A stretch of 64,000 bases of DNA from Bradyrhizobium sp. LMTR 3. Its GTDB lineage: Bacteria; Pseudomonadota; Alphaproteobacteria; Rhizobiales; Xanthobacteraceae. The translations under genes were made by a program, and so were the position numbers. Positions within the stretch are counted from its first letter, which is position 1, and each line of letters opens with the position of its first letter. Below, piece after piece: positions 27,792 through 35,718 of this stretch. Below the pieces are notes generated by a model that saw only the letters and a list, made by a program, of their open reading frames with translations, did no database searches and was not told the DNA's origin. The stretch lies in the NCBI RefSeq assembly GCF_001693485.1, contig NZ_MAXC01000046.1, positions 372,001 through 436,000 on the forward strand, read 5' to 3'.

Positions 27792-28391
27792 CTAGCAGCT
27801 TTGCTTGCCGAGCAGTAGATCGATGGTGTGCGTGGCAATCTTCCGAAGCTGGGCCTCATCTCGGAACGCGCGTTCGAGCACCGCCAATCCGCGCGTCACG
27901 GTAGCGATGTGCAATGCCGCGACCTCGGGCGCTCCGCTGAACTCGCCCCGCTTCTTGCCCTCGGAAAAGGCTTCCTCAATGAGAGCGGTGGCGCGGGTCA
28001 CCAGATCCGCAAACGCCTGGCGCGCGTCCTCATCCAGCCCTTCATCTTCGATCGATCCCAGCTCCATCAACCCTCGCGTCGTCGGACATCCACGGGGCGG
28101 GGAGCCGGAACGGAAGTTCTTTATCGTTACGTCGAAAAACGCCGTGAGGCGCTCGCGCAGCGTACCTGAGCTGAGCGCCTTTTGCAGGGCGCGCAAATAT
28201 TTACTCGCATAACGCTCATAGGCGCAGAGAAACAGCGCTTCCTTGCTGCCGAAGGCGTTGTAGAGACTGCCACGCTGGACGCCCGCGTCGCGCGCGATGT
28301 CCGAGAGCGACGTTCCCCGCACCCCCTTGCGCCAGAATTGTTCGAACGCGATGCGCAAGACCTCGTCATGATCAAACTCGCGCGGTCTCAC
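27792..28391 (-). CDS. TetR-family transcriptional regulator
   Basis: 199 residues from a GTG at 28391, chosen because GGAG lies just upstream and the protein then starts (V/M)RPREFDHDEVLRIAFEQFW as in the family; an ATG at 28457 would add 22 residues. N-terminal HTH: GVRGTSLSDIARDAGVQRGSLYNAFGSKEALF. C-terminal ligand domain resembles the TetR_C subgroup near AcrR/YcdC. Divergent from a tautomerase gene; two palindromes between them are likely operators. Confidence 0.9.
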   Translation of the reverse strand: MRPREFDHDEVLRIAFEQFWRKGVRGTSLSDIARDAGVQRGSLYNAFGSKEALFLCAYERYASKYLRALQKALSSGTLRERLTAFFDVTIKNFRSGSPPRGCPTTRGLMELGSIEDEGLDEDARQAFADLVTRATALIEEAFSEGKKRGEFSGAPEVAALHIATVTRGLAVLERAFRDEAQLRKIATHTIDLLLGKQSC

Positions 28392-28442
28392 GTTTCGCTC
28401 CTCAGTGTCAAAAGTTTCAGTCCTGACGCAGCCAGATAATAT

Positions 28443-28483
28443 TTGACGAGGCGTCAAGAATGTGTTTTTGATATCATGTCAAA
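28443..28483. promoter_or_regulatory. two operator-like palindromes between TetR and tautomerase genes
   Basis: TTGACG-AGG-CGTCAA at 28443-28457 is a perfect six-base inverted repeat; TTTGA-TATCATG-TCAAA at 28467-28483 is a second with five-base arms. Their centres are about 25 bases apart. Both use TTGA/TCAA half-sites and lie in the divergent promoter region, so autoregulation and control of the tautomerase by the TetR protein are plausible. Confidence 0.6.
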
Positions 28484-28571
28484 AACCTTCATAGTTCATT
28501 TCACCGGTGAGGTGAACCACCCATGCGGGGAGCCGCCGTGCGGGCAAGGAAAGAATGCGAAAGGATTCGCG

Positions 28572-28949
28572 ATGCCTCTCATTCACATCTCGCTGCGCGC
28601 TGGTAAGCCGGAAGCCTACCGGCAGGCGATCTTCAACAGTCTTTATCGCGCGATGCATGAGGCGCTCAACGTTCCCGAAGACGACCAGTTCATGACTATC
28701 AGCGAGCATGACGCGGCGAACTTCCGCTACGGCAATGCCTTTGGCATCAGCCGCAGCGACGATCTCGTGTACATCCAGATCACCGTGTTCGATACGCGCA
28801 CCGCGGAACAGAAGAAGGCGCTGTTCCGGCGCATCGCGCAACTGCTCGGCGATAGCCCCGGCATCCATCCGGAAGATGTGTTCGTCAACGTTCTCGACGC
28901 CGCGAAAGAGAACTGGTCCGTCGGCCACGGCCTCGCGCAGTTCGCTTGA
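28572..28949 (+). CDS. tautomerase family protein
   Basis: 125 residues from ATG 28572. Removal of Met would expose Pro1 (MPLIHISLRAGKPEAYRQAIFNSLYRAM), the catalytic base of the 4-oxalocrotonate tautomerase superfamily. Double-length form: two beta-alpha-beta units, second with DDLVYIQITVFDTRTAEQKKALFRRIAQLLG. The long in-frame extension upstream, starting near 28443, covers the operator region and is rejected. Likely regulated by the divergent TetR. Confidence 0.85.
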   Translation: MPLIHISLRAGKPEAYRQAIFNSLYRAMHEALNVPEDDQFMTISEHDAANFRYGNAFGISRSDDLVYIQITVFDTRTAEQKKALFRRIAQLLGDSPGIHPEDVFVNVLDAAKENWSVGHGLAQFA

Positions 28950-29006
28950 GGCGAAAGTGCAACGTCCGCCTGCGCAGGGCGTCGGCGGTTCTCGCGTCAT
29001 TGCGAT

Positions 29007-29032
29007 CCCGGATATCACTGCGCTCATCCGGG
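29007..29032. repeat. short palindromic repeat with CCCGGAT/ATCCGGG arms
   Basis: CCCGGAT (29007-29013) and ATCCGGG (29026-29032) flank ATCACTGCGCTC, followed by CTACG. Lies between the convergent tautomerase and YciI-like genes. The type is widespread in Bradyrhizobium intergenic regions from general knowledge; here only one copy is seen. Confidence 0.55.
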
Positions 29033-29054
29033 CTACGCTCGCTGCACTTCCGTA

Positions 29055-29342
29055 TCAACCCGACCGAACTTCGTAGACTCGAATGCTCGAAATGAAAGGG
29101 TTGCCTTGCGCCATCTTCTCGGCGTCGTCGAGGCTCGCCGCGTTGACGATTGTGAAGCCGGTGATGGAGTCGGGTCCGAGTGGAAGGTCCTTCGTTCCGC
29201 TTTTCGAGATTTCGCGACCATTGCCGAAGCCGCCCATGTCGACCGTGTGCGGCTTCGTTGCCTCGAACCATTTGCCCCAGGCGGCCATGATTTCCGGAGT
29301 GGGCTTTTCAAACCCGTAATGCAGCAGAACGAACTTCTTCAT
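29055..29342 (-). CDS. YciI-like protein
   Basis: 95 residues: MKKFVLLHYGFEKPTPEIMAAW, GFGNGREI, ITGFTIVNAASLDDAEKMAQGNPFI. This is the ferredoxin-like YciI/DGPF fold; family members are often fused to or adjacent to sigma factors or act as small hydrolases. The start overlaps the stop of the TfoX-like gene (ATGA), so the two are translationally coupled. Confidence 0.82.
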   Translation of the reverse strand: MKKFVLLHYGFEKPTPEIMAAWGKWFEATKPHTVDMGGFGNGREISKSGTKDLPLGPDSITGFTIVNAASLDDAEKMAQGNPFISSIRVYEVRSG

Positions 29343-29734
29343 GCTCGGCTCCTTTTCATCGATCGGGGCGGTTGCTTTTTCTTTGCAGACGTCGCGTTCG
29401 GCGCGATTGCCTCGGCATACTGCAGCGAAAGATTGATCCAGAATGCGCGCTTGTCCGCGTCGGCCAGCAGCTCCTCGGGCAATCGCACATATTCGCGCAT
29501 CGGCCGACCTTTCATCGGCTCGAAGGTCCGTTCGCCAAATTCGGTGGTGAAACGGGCGCGATCTTTCTCCGAGAGCCGCATCACGAAATCGTTCTGGTGC
29601 AGCCCAATGAACAGATTTCCGTTGGCGAAGGCCGCCGGGTAGCCGAACATCTTGCGGCGCGAGATATTTGCGCCTGACGGAACCGACTTGTCGAACAGGT
29701 CGATCAGCGACTGCGGTGATTTCGTCCAGGCCAC
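29339..29734 (-). CDS. TfoX N-terminal domain protein
   Basis: 131 residues. TfoX/Sxy-type N-terminal domain: FDKSVPSGANISRRKMFGYPAAFANGNLFIGLHQNDFVMRLSE, then EPMKGRPMREYVRLPEELL. The C-terminal TfoX domain is missing, and a basic tail (SAKKKQPPRSMKRSRA) follows. A stand-alone form common in Rhizobiales, not necessarily linked to competence. In a run of four genes with the HxlR regulator. Confidence 0.82.
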   Translation of the reverse strand: MAWTKSPQSLIDLFDKSVPSGANISRRKMFGYPAAFANGNLFIGLHQNDFVMRLSEKDRARFTTEFGERTFEPMKGRPMREYVRLPEELLADADKRAFWINLSLQYAEAIAPNATSAKKKQPPRSMKRSRA

Positions 29735-29745
29735 CGGCCCCTCCG

Positions 29746-30426
29746 TCAGTTTGCTGCGGGCGTTATGCGCCGGCGTTCCGCAAGGTCGAACAGAAGGGGA
29801 AGCTTGCGGACGAGGGCAATCGAGCCGCTTACGCTAGCGCGCTTCGCATCGATCGCGTCCTGCAGGGACACGCTCGTCCCGACAATCTGGAGCACCGCGT
29901 CGAACGGGGCTTCCAGCGTCCCCTTGCAATCGGTGATGCCTCTCTCAATCGCCGTCCCGAAGCCGCCGCCCGCGACCGTGAAGCCTGCCGATTTCTTGCC
30001 ATGGGTGACCGTAAGGCCGATCCTGATTTCCGGCACGGCTGAACGCTTTGCAATGGCGTCGAGGCCAAGCAGCACCCAATCCGGCTCGAACGTGTCGCCC
30101 GGTACCGGCGGGAACAGGAAGCGGCCGCCCCAGCGGATCAACTCCCGGATCGCGGGCTGAACTTCCCGGCCGATCTCGGTCAATTCGTACACCTGCGCAT
30201 TGGCCGGCGGCGGCAAGGCGATGCGCCGCACGACGTTGCACTCGATCAGGGTGGTGAGGCGCGTTGTCAGCAAGGTGGGGCTCATGCCGTCAAGATGATC
30301 CAGGAGATCGCCAAATCGCTTCGGCCCAAGAAGAAGCTCGCGGATGATCAGGAGAGTCCAGCGCTCGCCGATGATCTCCGCCGCGCGGGCGAGTGCGCAG
30401 AATTGCGGATAGTGAAGATTGCTCAT
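29746..30426 (-). CDS. HxlR-type regulator with SCP2-like C-terminal domain
   Basis: 226 residues. The N-terminal winged helix (about 8-100: CALARAAEIIGERWTLLIIREL, GPKRFGDLLDHLDGMSPTLLTTRLTTL, YELTEIGREV) is HxlR-type but lacks the usual early redox Cys pattern. The C-terminal 110 residues (IRIGLTVTHGKKSAGFTVAGGGFGT ... VSGSIALVRKLPLLFDL) resemble an SCP2 sterol-carrier-like ligand pocket. Overlaps the upstream membrane-protein gene by four bases. Probably binds the palindrome at 30901-30938 and regulates this cluster. Confidence 0.85.
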   Translation of the reverse strand: MSNLHYPQFCALARAAEIIGERWTLLIIRELLLGPKRFGDLLDHLDGMSPTLLTTRLTTLIECNVVRRIALPPPANAQVYELTEIGREVQPAIRELIRWGGRFLFPPVPGDTFEPDWVLLGLDAIAKRSAVPEIRIGLTVTHGKKSAGFTVAGGGFGTAIERGITDCKGTLEAPFDAVLQIVGTSVSLQDAIDAKRASVSGSIALVRKLPLLFDLAERRRITPAAN

Positions 30427-30884
30427 GCCGTCGAGGTTGTTTCCTCCGCATCATGCCGGTAGGCGAGGGCGATCAACGGCCCCACGACTGCGAATTGCAG
30501 GATCGTGAACGCGGTTTCGAGCAGCACGTAGTCCGGCACGGAAACCATCACATTCTTGGCTGCGACCGCGAGCGTGGTGAACGACCATGACAGCAGGCCA
30601 GCGCCAAGTCCGTACAGGAGCCCGTCCTTCAGGAACGAGCCGCTACGTTGTGGAAATACGCGTGGGAACAACCACGAGAACATCGCGCCCTGGATGATCA
30701 TCGAACCCAGTCCGAACGCGATCACCGGCTCATCGCGATAGATCTGGAGCGCGTGGTATTTCTGCTCGAACAGGACAAGATGCCAGACATAGGCGATCGG
30801 AAACGAGGGAAGCAGGTAGGCGGCAAAGCCAAGCCAAAAGCCGCGAGCGCCGGTTGGACGGGCAACGTAAGATGCTGCTGGCAT
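30423..30884 (-). CDS. small integral membrane protein
   Basis: 153 residues with about four membrane segments: FWLGFAAYLLPSFPIAYVWHLVLF, VIAFGLGSMIIQGAMFSWLF, DGLLYGLGAGLLSWSFTTLAVA, VLLETAFTILQFAVVGPLIALAY. No enzyme motif recognised. First gene of the cluster that continues into the HxlR-SCP2 regulator (four-base overlap), so it is likely its main target or partner. Confidence 0.75.
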   Translation of the reverse strand: MPAASYVARPTGARGFWLGFAAYLLPSFPIAYVWHLVLFEQKYHALQIYRDEPVIAFGLGSMIIQGAMFSWLFPRVFPQRSGSFLKDGLLYGLGAGLLSWSFTTLAVAAKNVMVSVPDYVLLETAFTILQFAVVGPLIALAYRHDAEETTSTA

Positions 30885-30900
30885 CGGTCAACTCCGATTT

Positions 30901-30938
30901 ACTCCATTTTTTATAGTACATGCTATAAAATCTGGAGT
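30901..30938. promoter_or_regulatory. 38-base palindromic operator upstream of the membrane protein-HxlR operon
   Basis: ACTCCATTTTTTATAG faces CTATAAAATCTGGAGT around a TACATG centre: 14 of 16 positions per arm pair. It lies 17 bases upstream of the membrane-protein ATG in an AT-rich patch that would also hold the promoter. HxlR proteins bind such TATAG-N-CTATA palindromes in other bacteria; regulation here is inferred. Confidence 0.65.
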
Positions 30939-31014
30939 CAAATATTCGTGGGCGGCAGCTTTCGCTGTAACGGCGTTCCGGGCGCGAGGCCGTAATCCGC
31001 ATGAATTTCCGTCG

Positions 31015-31971
31015 CTATTTTCCTGTCTTCACGAAGTCCAGGATCTGATCGGTCAGCCGGGTATCGGCAGTGTTGATCGAATACACCTCCGACATGTGAC
31101 TGTGCTGCGGCAGCAGGATAGCGCGTGCGCATCCGCTGGTCCGTTTGCATGAGGCTCGCCTTCCGAGATCGAGCTGCGCCACGAATCCTTCCGGATCCAG
31201 TTCGGCGGCAACCATCATCAGCGGAATGTCGGTCGTCGCCAGACCCCTCGATGAGGATCGTTCGGCGTAGCGCGCGGCATCGTTACCAAAATAGGCGCGC
31301 TGGGTATCGGCGAGCGGCATCGCGGTCAGGTCGTAAATGCCCGAGATCATGATCGCGCCGGCAAGGCCGCCACCCTTGATCTTGTGAAGTTCGGGATGTG
31401 AAACATAGGTCGCGACATGAACCGCGCCCGCGGAGTGCCCCATCAGAAAGATACGCGCGCCATTGCCGCCGCGCTCGCCGACCTTGTCAGCAACCCACTG
31501 CACCGCGGTGGCCAGATCCTCGGCGCCCGCCGGCCAGGGCGCCTGCGGTGCGAGGCGATAGGCGACGTTCACCCCGATAAAGCCGTTCTTTACCGCCCAC
31601 AGCATGATGTTGTCATAGAATGGGCTGGTCGGCGTCGTGCGCTTGTTGCCGCCCACATACGCGCCGGCATGTACATAGATCAGCACCGGTCGCGGGGATG
31701 CAGCCGTTTCCGGCATGAAAATATCCAGCAGATTGCGGTCGGCCGGACCGTATTTGACGTCCCGCTCGACCTTGACGCCTTGATACGGCTCTTTTTCCTG
31801 CAGCGGCGCGTAAAGCGCGAAGGTTCTGGGCGGATCGATGACGCGGCCGAGTTCCAGCAGCGTCCGTGCGATATGCTCTGGCATCGGGCTTTGCTGCGCT
31901 TGGGCCGTGTTGGCGAACATTGCGGCGACAACGACCAAAGCCAATCTTGACAGGGCCATCCGGGCTCCCAC
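31015..31971 (-). CDS. exported alpha/beta hydrolase (esterase/lipase, HSL-like)
   Basis: 318 residues with a signal peptide (LALVVVAAMFANTAQAQQ). Oxyanion motif HAGAYVGG at 101-108 in place of the typical HGGG, nucleophile elbow GHSAG with Ser180, a later acid in AAELDPEGF and His in QHSHMSEV. A carboxylesterase or lipase of unknown substrate. Single gene; divergent from rluC-like gene with 116 bases between. Confidence 0.85.
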   Translation of the reverse strand: MGARMALSRLALVVVAAMFANTAQAQQSPMPEHIARTLLELGRVIDPPRTFALYAPLQEKEPYQGVKVERDVKYGPADRNLLDIFMPETAASPRPVLIYVHAGAYVGGNKRTTPTSPFYDNIMLWAVKNGFIGVNVAYRLAPQAPWPAGAEDLATAVQWVADKVGERGGNGARIFLMGHSAGAVHVATYVSHPELHKIKGGGLAGAIMISGIYDLTAMPLADTQRAYFGNDAARYAERSSSRGLATTDIPLMMVAAELDPEGFVAQLDLGRRASCKRTSGCARAILLPQHSHMSEVYSINTADTRLTDQILDFVKTGK

Positions 31972-32087
31972 GCATCGTCGAAACTGGCCTAGTTTGGCCG
32001 ATCCGGCGCGGGATTGGCACCGAATTCACCGTGACGATTCGCTGCATTTGCGCTAGGCAACGATCTGCCCCTTGGAGCCGAAATCAG

Positions 32088-33290
32088 ATGAGCCGCCGCG
32101 ACCGAAAACCGCTAGCCAAGTCGCGCACACCAGGCTCCCGTCCCAAGGGAGCCACACCCTTCCGTAGCAAGAAGCCTGGCGACCGGCCGCAGGGCAATCG
32201 TCCGGGTGGCAAGCCTGTGCGCTTTGCCGAGCCGCGCCGGGAGAAGCCGGCTTTCGTGGCGGCCGAACCCGAAAAGACCAAGGCCGAAGTGCCGCTGCCG
32301 ACCAAGGTCCAGACCGTCGTCGTCACCGCCGACGAGAACAACATGCGCGTCGACCGCTTCCTCGAGGCGCGCTTTCCCGGCCTGTCGTTCTCCCACATCC
32401 AGCGCATCGTCCGCAAAGGTGAGTTGCGCGTCAACGGCAAGCGCGCTGACAGCAAGGACCGGCTCGAAGAAGGCCAGAGCGTTCGCATTCCGCCGCTGCG
32501 GCTCGATACGCCGAAGGGTGCCGGTCCGCTCTCGGAAGCCGCGACCAAGACGCTGCAGGCCCTGAAGGACATGACGCTTTACGAAGACGCCGACGTCATG
32601 GTGTTGAACAAGCCGGCGGGGCTGGCGGTGCAAGGCGGCTCCGGCATCACGCGCAATGTCGACCAGATGCTGGAGGTGATGCGCGACGCCAAGGGGCAGA
32701 AGCCGCGGCTGGTGCATCGGCTCGACAGGGAAACGTCGGGCTGTCTTCTGGTCGCCAAGACGCGCTTCGCTGCCACCGCACTGACCGGGTCGTTCCGCCA
32801 CCGCTCCGCGCGCAAGATTTACTGGGCGCTGGTGGCGGGCGTGCCGAAGCCGAAGCAGGGCCGCATCTCGACCTATCTCGCCAAGGAGGAGAGCGAGGAG
32901 GACAGCATCATGCGGGTCGCAAAGCATGGCGACGAGGGCGCCAGCCACGCGGTGACGTATTACGCCGTGGTCGAGACCTCGGCGCAGAAGCTCGCCTGGG
33001 TGTCGCTGAAGCCGGTCACCGGGCGAACCCACCAGTTGCGCGCCCACATGGCGCATATCGATCACGCCATCGTCGGCGATCCCAAATATTTCAACAAGGA
33101 GAACTGGGATCTGCCGGGCGGCCTGCAGAACCGCCTGCATCTGCTGGCGCGGCGGCTCGTGATCCCGCACCCGCGCCGCGGCGTGATCGACGTCAGCGCG
33201 CCGCTGCCGCCGCACATGCTGCAATCCTGGAATCTGCTCGGGCTGGAGCACGATCGGTTCGATCCGATCGAGAACGCGCCGGAGGAGTAG
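32088..33290 (+). CDS. RluC/RluA-family 23S rRNA pseudouridine synthase
   Basis: Isomerises specific uridines in 23S rRNA; RluC-like by architecture. It has 400 residues from ATG 32088 (MSRRDRKPLAKSRTPGSRPKG). Residues 1-75 are a basic Pro/Arg/Lys extension; the S4 RNA-binding domain is at 86-135 (MRVDRFLEARFPGLSFSHIQRIVRKGELRVNGKR); the catalytic domain contains Asp213 in LVHRLDRETSG. A longer upstream reading frame overlaps the divergent esterase gene and is rejected. Confidence 0.92.
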   Translation: MSRRDRKPLAKSRTPGSRPKGATPFRSKKPGDRPQGNRPGGKPVRFAEPRREKPAFVAAEPEKTKAEVPLPTKVQTVVVTADENNMRVDRFLEARFPGLSFSHIQRIVRKGELRVNGKRADSKDRLEEGQSVRIPPLRLDTPKGAGPLSEAATKTLQALKDMTLYEDADVMVLNKPAGLAVQGGSGITRNVDQMLEVMRDAKGQKPRLVHRLDRETSGCLLVAKTRFAATALTGSFRHRSARKIYWALVAGVPKPKQGRISTYLAKEESEEDSIMRVAKHGDEGASHAVTYYAVVETSAQKLAWVSLKPVTGRTHQLRAHMAHIDHAIVGDPKYFNKENWDLPGGLQNRLHLLARRLVIPHPRRGVIDVSAPLPPHMLQSWNLLGLEHDRFDPIENAPEE

Positions 33291-33388
33291 ACATCCGTTG
33301 TCAAGCCTCACGCACAGCAATATCGATCAAAGCAGCGTGGTACAGTTCCTATAGCTTGCGGGACCAGTTGTTCGGAAAGGCTTCGCTC

Positions 33389-34609
33389 ATGCCCCCCCAT
33401 TGGCTCGGCGCCGCGCTTCTCTCGTGTGTTCTCGCTGTTCCGCCGGACGTCGTTGCGCAAGCCCAGACGCTGGTTCTGAAGGGAGGCAGCGTCTACGCCA
33501 CACCGGAGGCAACGCCGATTTCCGACTCTGTCATCGTGACATCAGCAGGCCTCATCACAGTCGTCGGACGCGCCGGTGAGGTCCAGATTCCGTCAGATGC
33601 GCGCGTCATTGATTGCACCGGCAAGACCATCGTCGCCGGCTTCTGGAACAGTCACGTCCATTTCACGCAAGCCGCATGGAAAAACGCCGGTTCCGCTCAA
33701 GCCGCGCCGCTGCAGGAGCACATGCAGGAGATGCTGACGCGATGGGGCTTCACCACCGTGTGGGATGTCGGCTCTCACCCCGACGACTCGCTGCCACTGC
33801 GCCGCCGCGTCAATGCAGGTGAAATTCTCGGTCCCACGATCTATCTTGCCGGCAACGTCTTCCCCAAGGACGGTCATCCCGCCTATCTGCCTGCCGAACT
33901 GCAGCTTCCCATGGCTGCGACGCCTGAGCAGGCGGCGCAGTGGGCGCGGATCTACATGCAATTGGGGCTGGACGGATTAAAGCTGTTCACTGGCGTCTAT
34001 AAGGGCGAAGACAAGCCGGTAGTGAACATGGACGTGGCTATTGCCAGGGCCGCGGTCGATGTGGCGCACGAGCTGGGAAGGCCGGTCTTTGCCCATCCGC
34101 AGAACTCGTCCGGTTTGGAAACTGTGATCGCGGCGGGTGTGAACGTGATGGCACACACGACCCCGCAGCAGCGGGGATACACGCCCGCGCAGCTCGCGCG
34201 CTTCAAGGAGCAGAATGTCGCGCTATCGCCAACATTGTCGCTTTACGCGAAGATACCGGCCCCGCCCGAACTAATCGCACGACTGGTCGACAACGTGATC
34301 GGCCAACTCAAGAGCTTTTCGGAGAATGGGGGAAGGGTCCTGTTCGGCACCGATGTCGGCTATACGCAGCTCTATGACACCACGCTCGAATATGAGCTGA
34401 TGCGCCGCGCCATGTCCGAACGCCAGATTCTGGCGTCGCTGACGACCAATCCAGCGCAATATTTCAAGGCAGCGAAGAAGGGGCGGGTCGAGAAGGAATT
34501 CGACGCCGATCTCGTGGTGCTTGACGGCGATCCGCTCGCCGACGTCACCAACCTCGCCAGGGTCGCCTACACGATCCGGGCGGGAAAGGTGATCTATCAG
34601 AAGCAGTGA
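33389..34609 (+). CDS. exported amidohydrolase (imidazolonepropionase-like)
   Basis: 406 residues from ATG 33389; a signal-peptide-like start (LGAALLSCVLAVPPDVVAQAQ). Metal-dependent amidohydrolase: His89/His91 (SHVHF), Lys198 (GLKLF, the likely carboxylated lysine), His236 (FAHPQ), His256 (MAHTT) and Asp322 (FGTDVGY) supply a complete binuclear site. C-terminal beta domain: EFDADLVVLDGDPLADVTNL. Substrate unknown; relatives act on cyclic amides or dipeptides. Confidence 0.88.
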   Translation: MPPHWLGAALLSCVLAVPPDVVAQAQTLVLKGGSVYATPEATPISDSVIVTSAGLITVVGRAGEVQIPSDARVIDCTGKTIVAGFWNSHVHFTQAAWKNAGSAQAAPLQEHMQEMLTRWGFTTVWDVGSHPDDSLPLRRRVNAGEILGPTIYLAGNVFPKDGHPAYLPAELQLPMAATPEQAAQWARIYMQLGLDGLKLFTGVYKGEDKPVVNMDVAIARAAVDVAHELGRPVFAHPQNSSGLETVIAAGVNVMAHTTPQQRGYTPAQLARFKEQNVALSPTLSLYAKIPAPPELIARLVDNVIGQLKSFSENGGRVLFGTDVGYTQLYDTTLEYELMRRAMSERQILASLTTNPAQYFKAAKKGRVEKEFDADLVVLDGDPLADVTNLARVAYTIRAGKVIYQKQ

Positions 34610-34634
34610 GCTTGCACCGAGGCGTTTCTCTCAC

Positions 34635-34739
34635 CGTCATTCCGGGGCGCGACGAAGTCGCGAGCCCGGAATCCATTGGGCCACAGCGCGTGCCGAGGGA
34701 TGGATTCCGGGCTCGCGCTACGCGCGCCCCGGAATGACG
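34635..34739. repeat. nested perfect palindromic repeat
   Basis: Outer arms 34635-34651 (CGTCATTCCGGGGCGCG) and 34723-34739 are perfect 17-base inverted copies; inner arms 34660-34675 and 34701-34716 (GCGAGCCCGGAATCCA and its complement) are a perfect 16-base pair. Together they could fold into a 105-base stem. A repeat type common in Bradyrhizobium and Rhodopseudomonas intergenic regions. Confidence 0.88.
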
Positions 34740-34872
34740 GAGTGATGAGCCGGTGATTCTGGCGAATGGAACCGAAGCGACAGCCCGTGGCCTAACCTCC
34801 TCATCGCCTTTATTTGCACCCAGCGGCATCGTATTGTCCGGACTGGATTATCACCGACCTGCTGGAAGCCGT

Positions 34873-35646
34873 ATGCGTGAACTATTCGATGAAGTTGCCG
34901 GACAGTCTCCGCTCGATCCGACGGAAGCAGTGCGCCGCGCCACGCGCGTACCCCAGCGCAAGCGCATCTACAAGGAGGCTGGCGTCGCGCCGGCCGATGG
35001 CGGGTTTGCGGTGACGTTGGATGGCAAGCCGATCCGCACGCCTTCGGGCCGCCAGGTCGTAGCGCCGGCCAGCGGCATCGCCGAGCACATCGCCGCCGAA
35101 TGGAATGCGCAAGGCGAGACCATCGATCCCCTGACCATGCCGCTGACGCGTTTCGCCAATTCTGTCGCCGAGGTCGCCGATCGCGTCGATGCCGTGGCCG
35201 ACGATGTCGCAAAATTCCTCGGCTCCGACTTGCTGTTTTACCGCGCCGGCCATCCCGAGGCGCTGGTCGCGCGGGAAGCCGCGCATTGGGACCCGGTGCT
35301 GTCATGGGCCGCGAACGAGCTCGGGGCTCATTTCATCCTGTCCGAGGGGATCGTGCATGTGACCCAGCCGGAGCAGGCGATCAAGGCCGCCCGTAGCGCG
35401 TTTCCGGCCGACCCTTGGGCCGTGGCGGCGCTGCATGTGGTGACGACGTTGACGGGCTCCGCGCTACTGGCGTTGGCGTTGCTGCATGGGGCCCTCCATT
35501 CCGATCAGGTTTGGGCGGCCGCCCATGTCGATGAGGACTGGAACGCCGAGAAATGGGGCGTGGACGAGGAGGTGGCGGCTCGCCGGGCTGCCCGGCTGGT
35601 CGATTTCCGGGCCGCGGTGACCATTCTGGACGCCCTGAAGGCCTAA
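34873..35646 (+). CDS. ATP12-family F1-ATPase assembly chaperone
   Basis: 257 residues from ATG 34873 (MRELFDEVAGQSPLDPTEAVRRATRV). ATP12 pattern: RKRIYKEAGVAPADGGFAVTLDGKPIRTPSGR, EWNAQGETIDPLTMPLTRFANS, VAKFLGSDLLFYRA, WDPVLSWAANELGA. In mitochondria and alphaproteobacteria this family chaperones the F1 alpha subunit. An upstream extension in frame starting at 34753 covers repeat DNA and is rejected. Confidence 0.92.
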   Translation: MRELFDEVAGQSPLDPTEAVRRATRVPQRKRIYKEAGVAPADGGFAVTLDGKPIRTPSGRQVVAPASGIAEHIAAEWNAQGETIDPLTMPLTRFANSVAEVADRVDAVADDVAKFLGSDLLFYRAGHPEALVAREAAHWDPVLSWAANELGAHFILSEGIVHVTQPEQAIKAARSAFPADPWAVAALHVVTTLTGSALLALALLHGALHSDQVWAAAHVDEDWNAEKWGVDEEVAARRAARLVDFRAAVTILDALKA

Positions 35647-35660
35647 GCGCCTGCTGCCGG

Positions 35661-35675
35661 TTAAGGAGAGGTTTA
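35661..35675 (+). promoter_or_regulatory. near-consensus CtrA-like site upstream of the fliK-like gene
   Basis: TTAA (35661-35664), seven bases, then TTTA (35672-35675): one mismatch to the TTAA-N7-TTAA CtrA consensus, 44 bases before ATG 35719. CtrA commonly drives flagellar genes in alphaproteobacteria. Only sequence similarity supports it. Confidence 0.35.
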
Positions 35676-35718
35676 CGGCGGCGGGGTAGCCTTCGCACCC
35701 TGGCCGAGACCTCAAGAC

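Noticed and set aside
34753..34872. Upstream extension of the ATP12 gene
   Set aside because: Its codons cover the spacer just after the palindromic repeat and encode no conserved residues.
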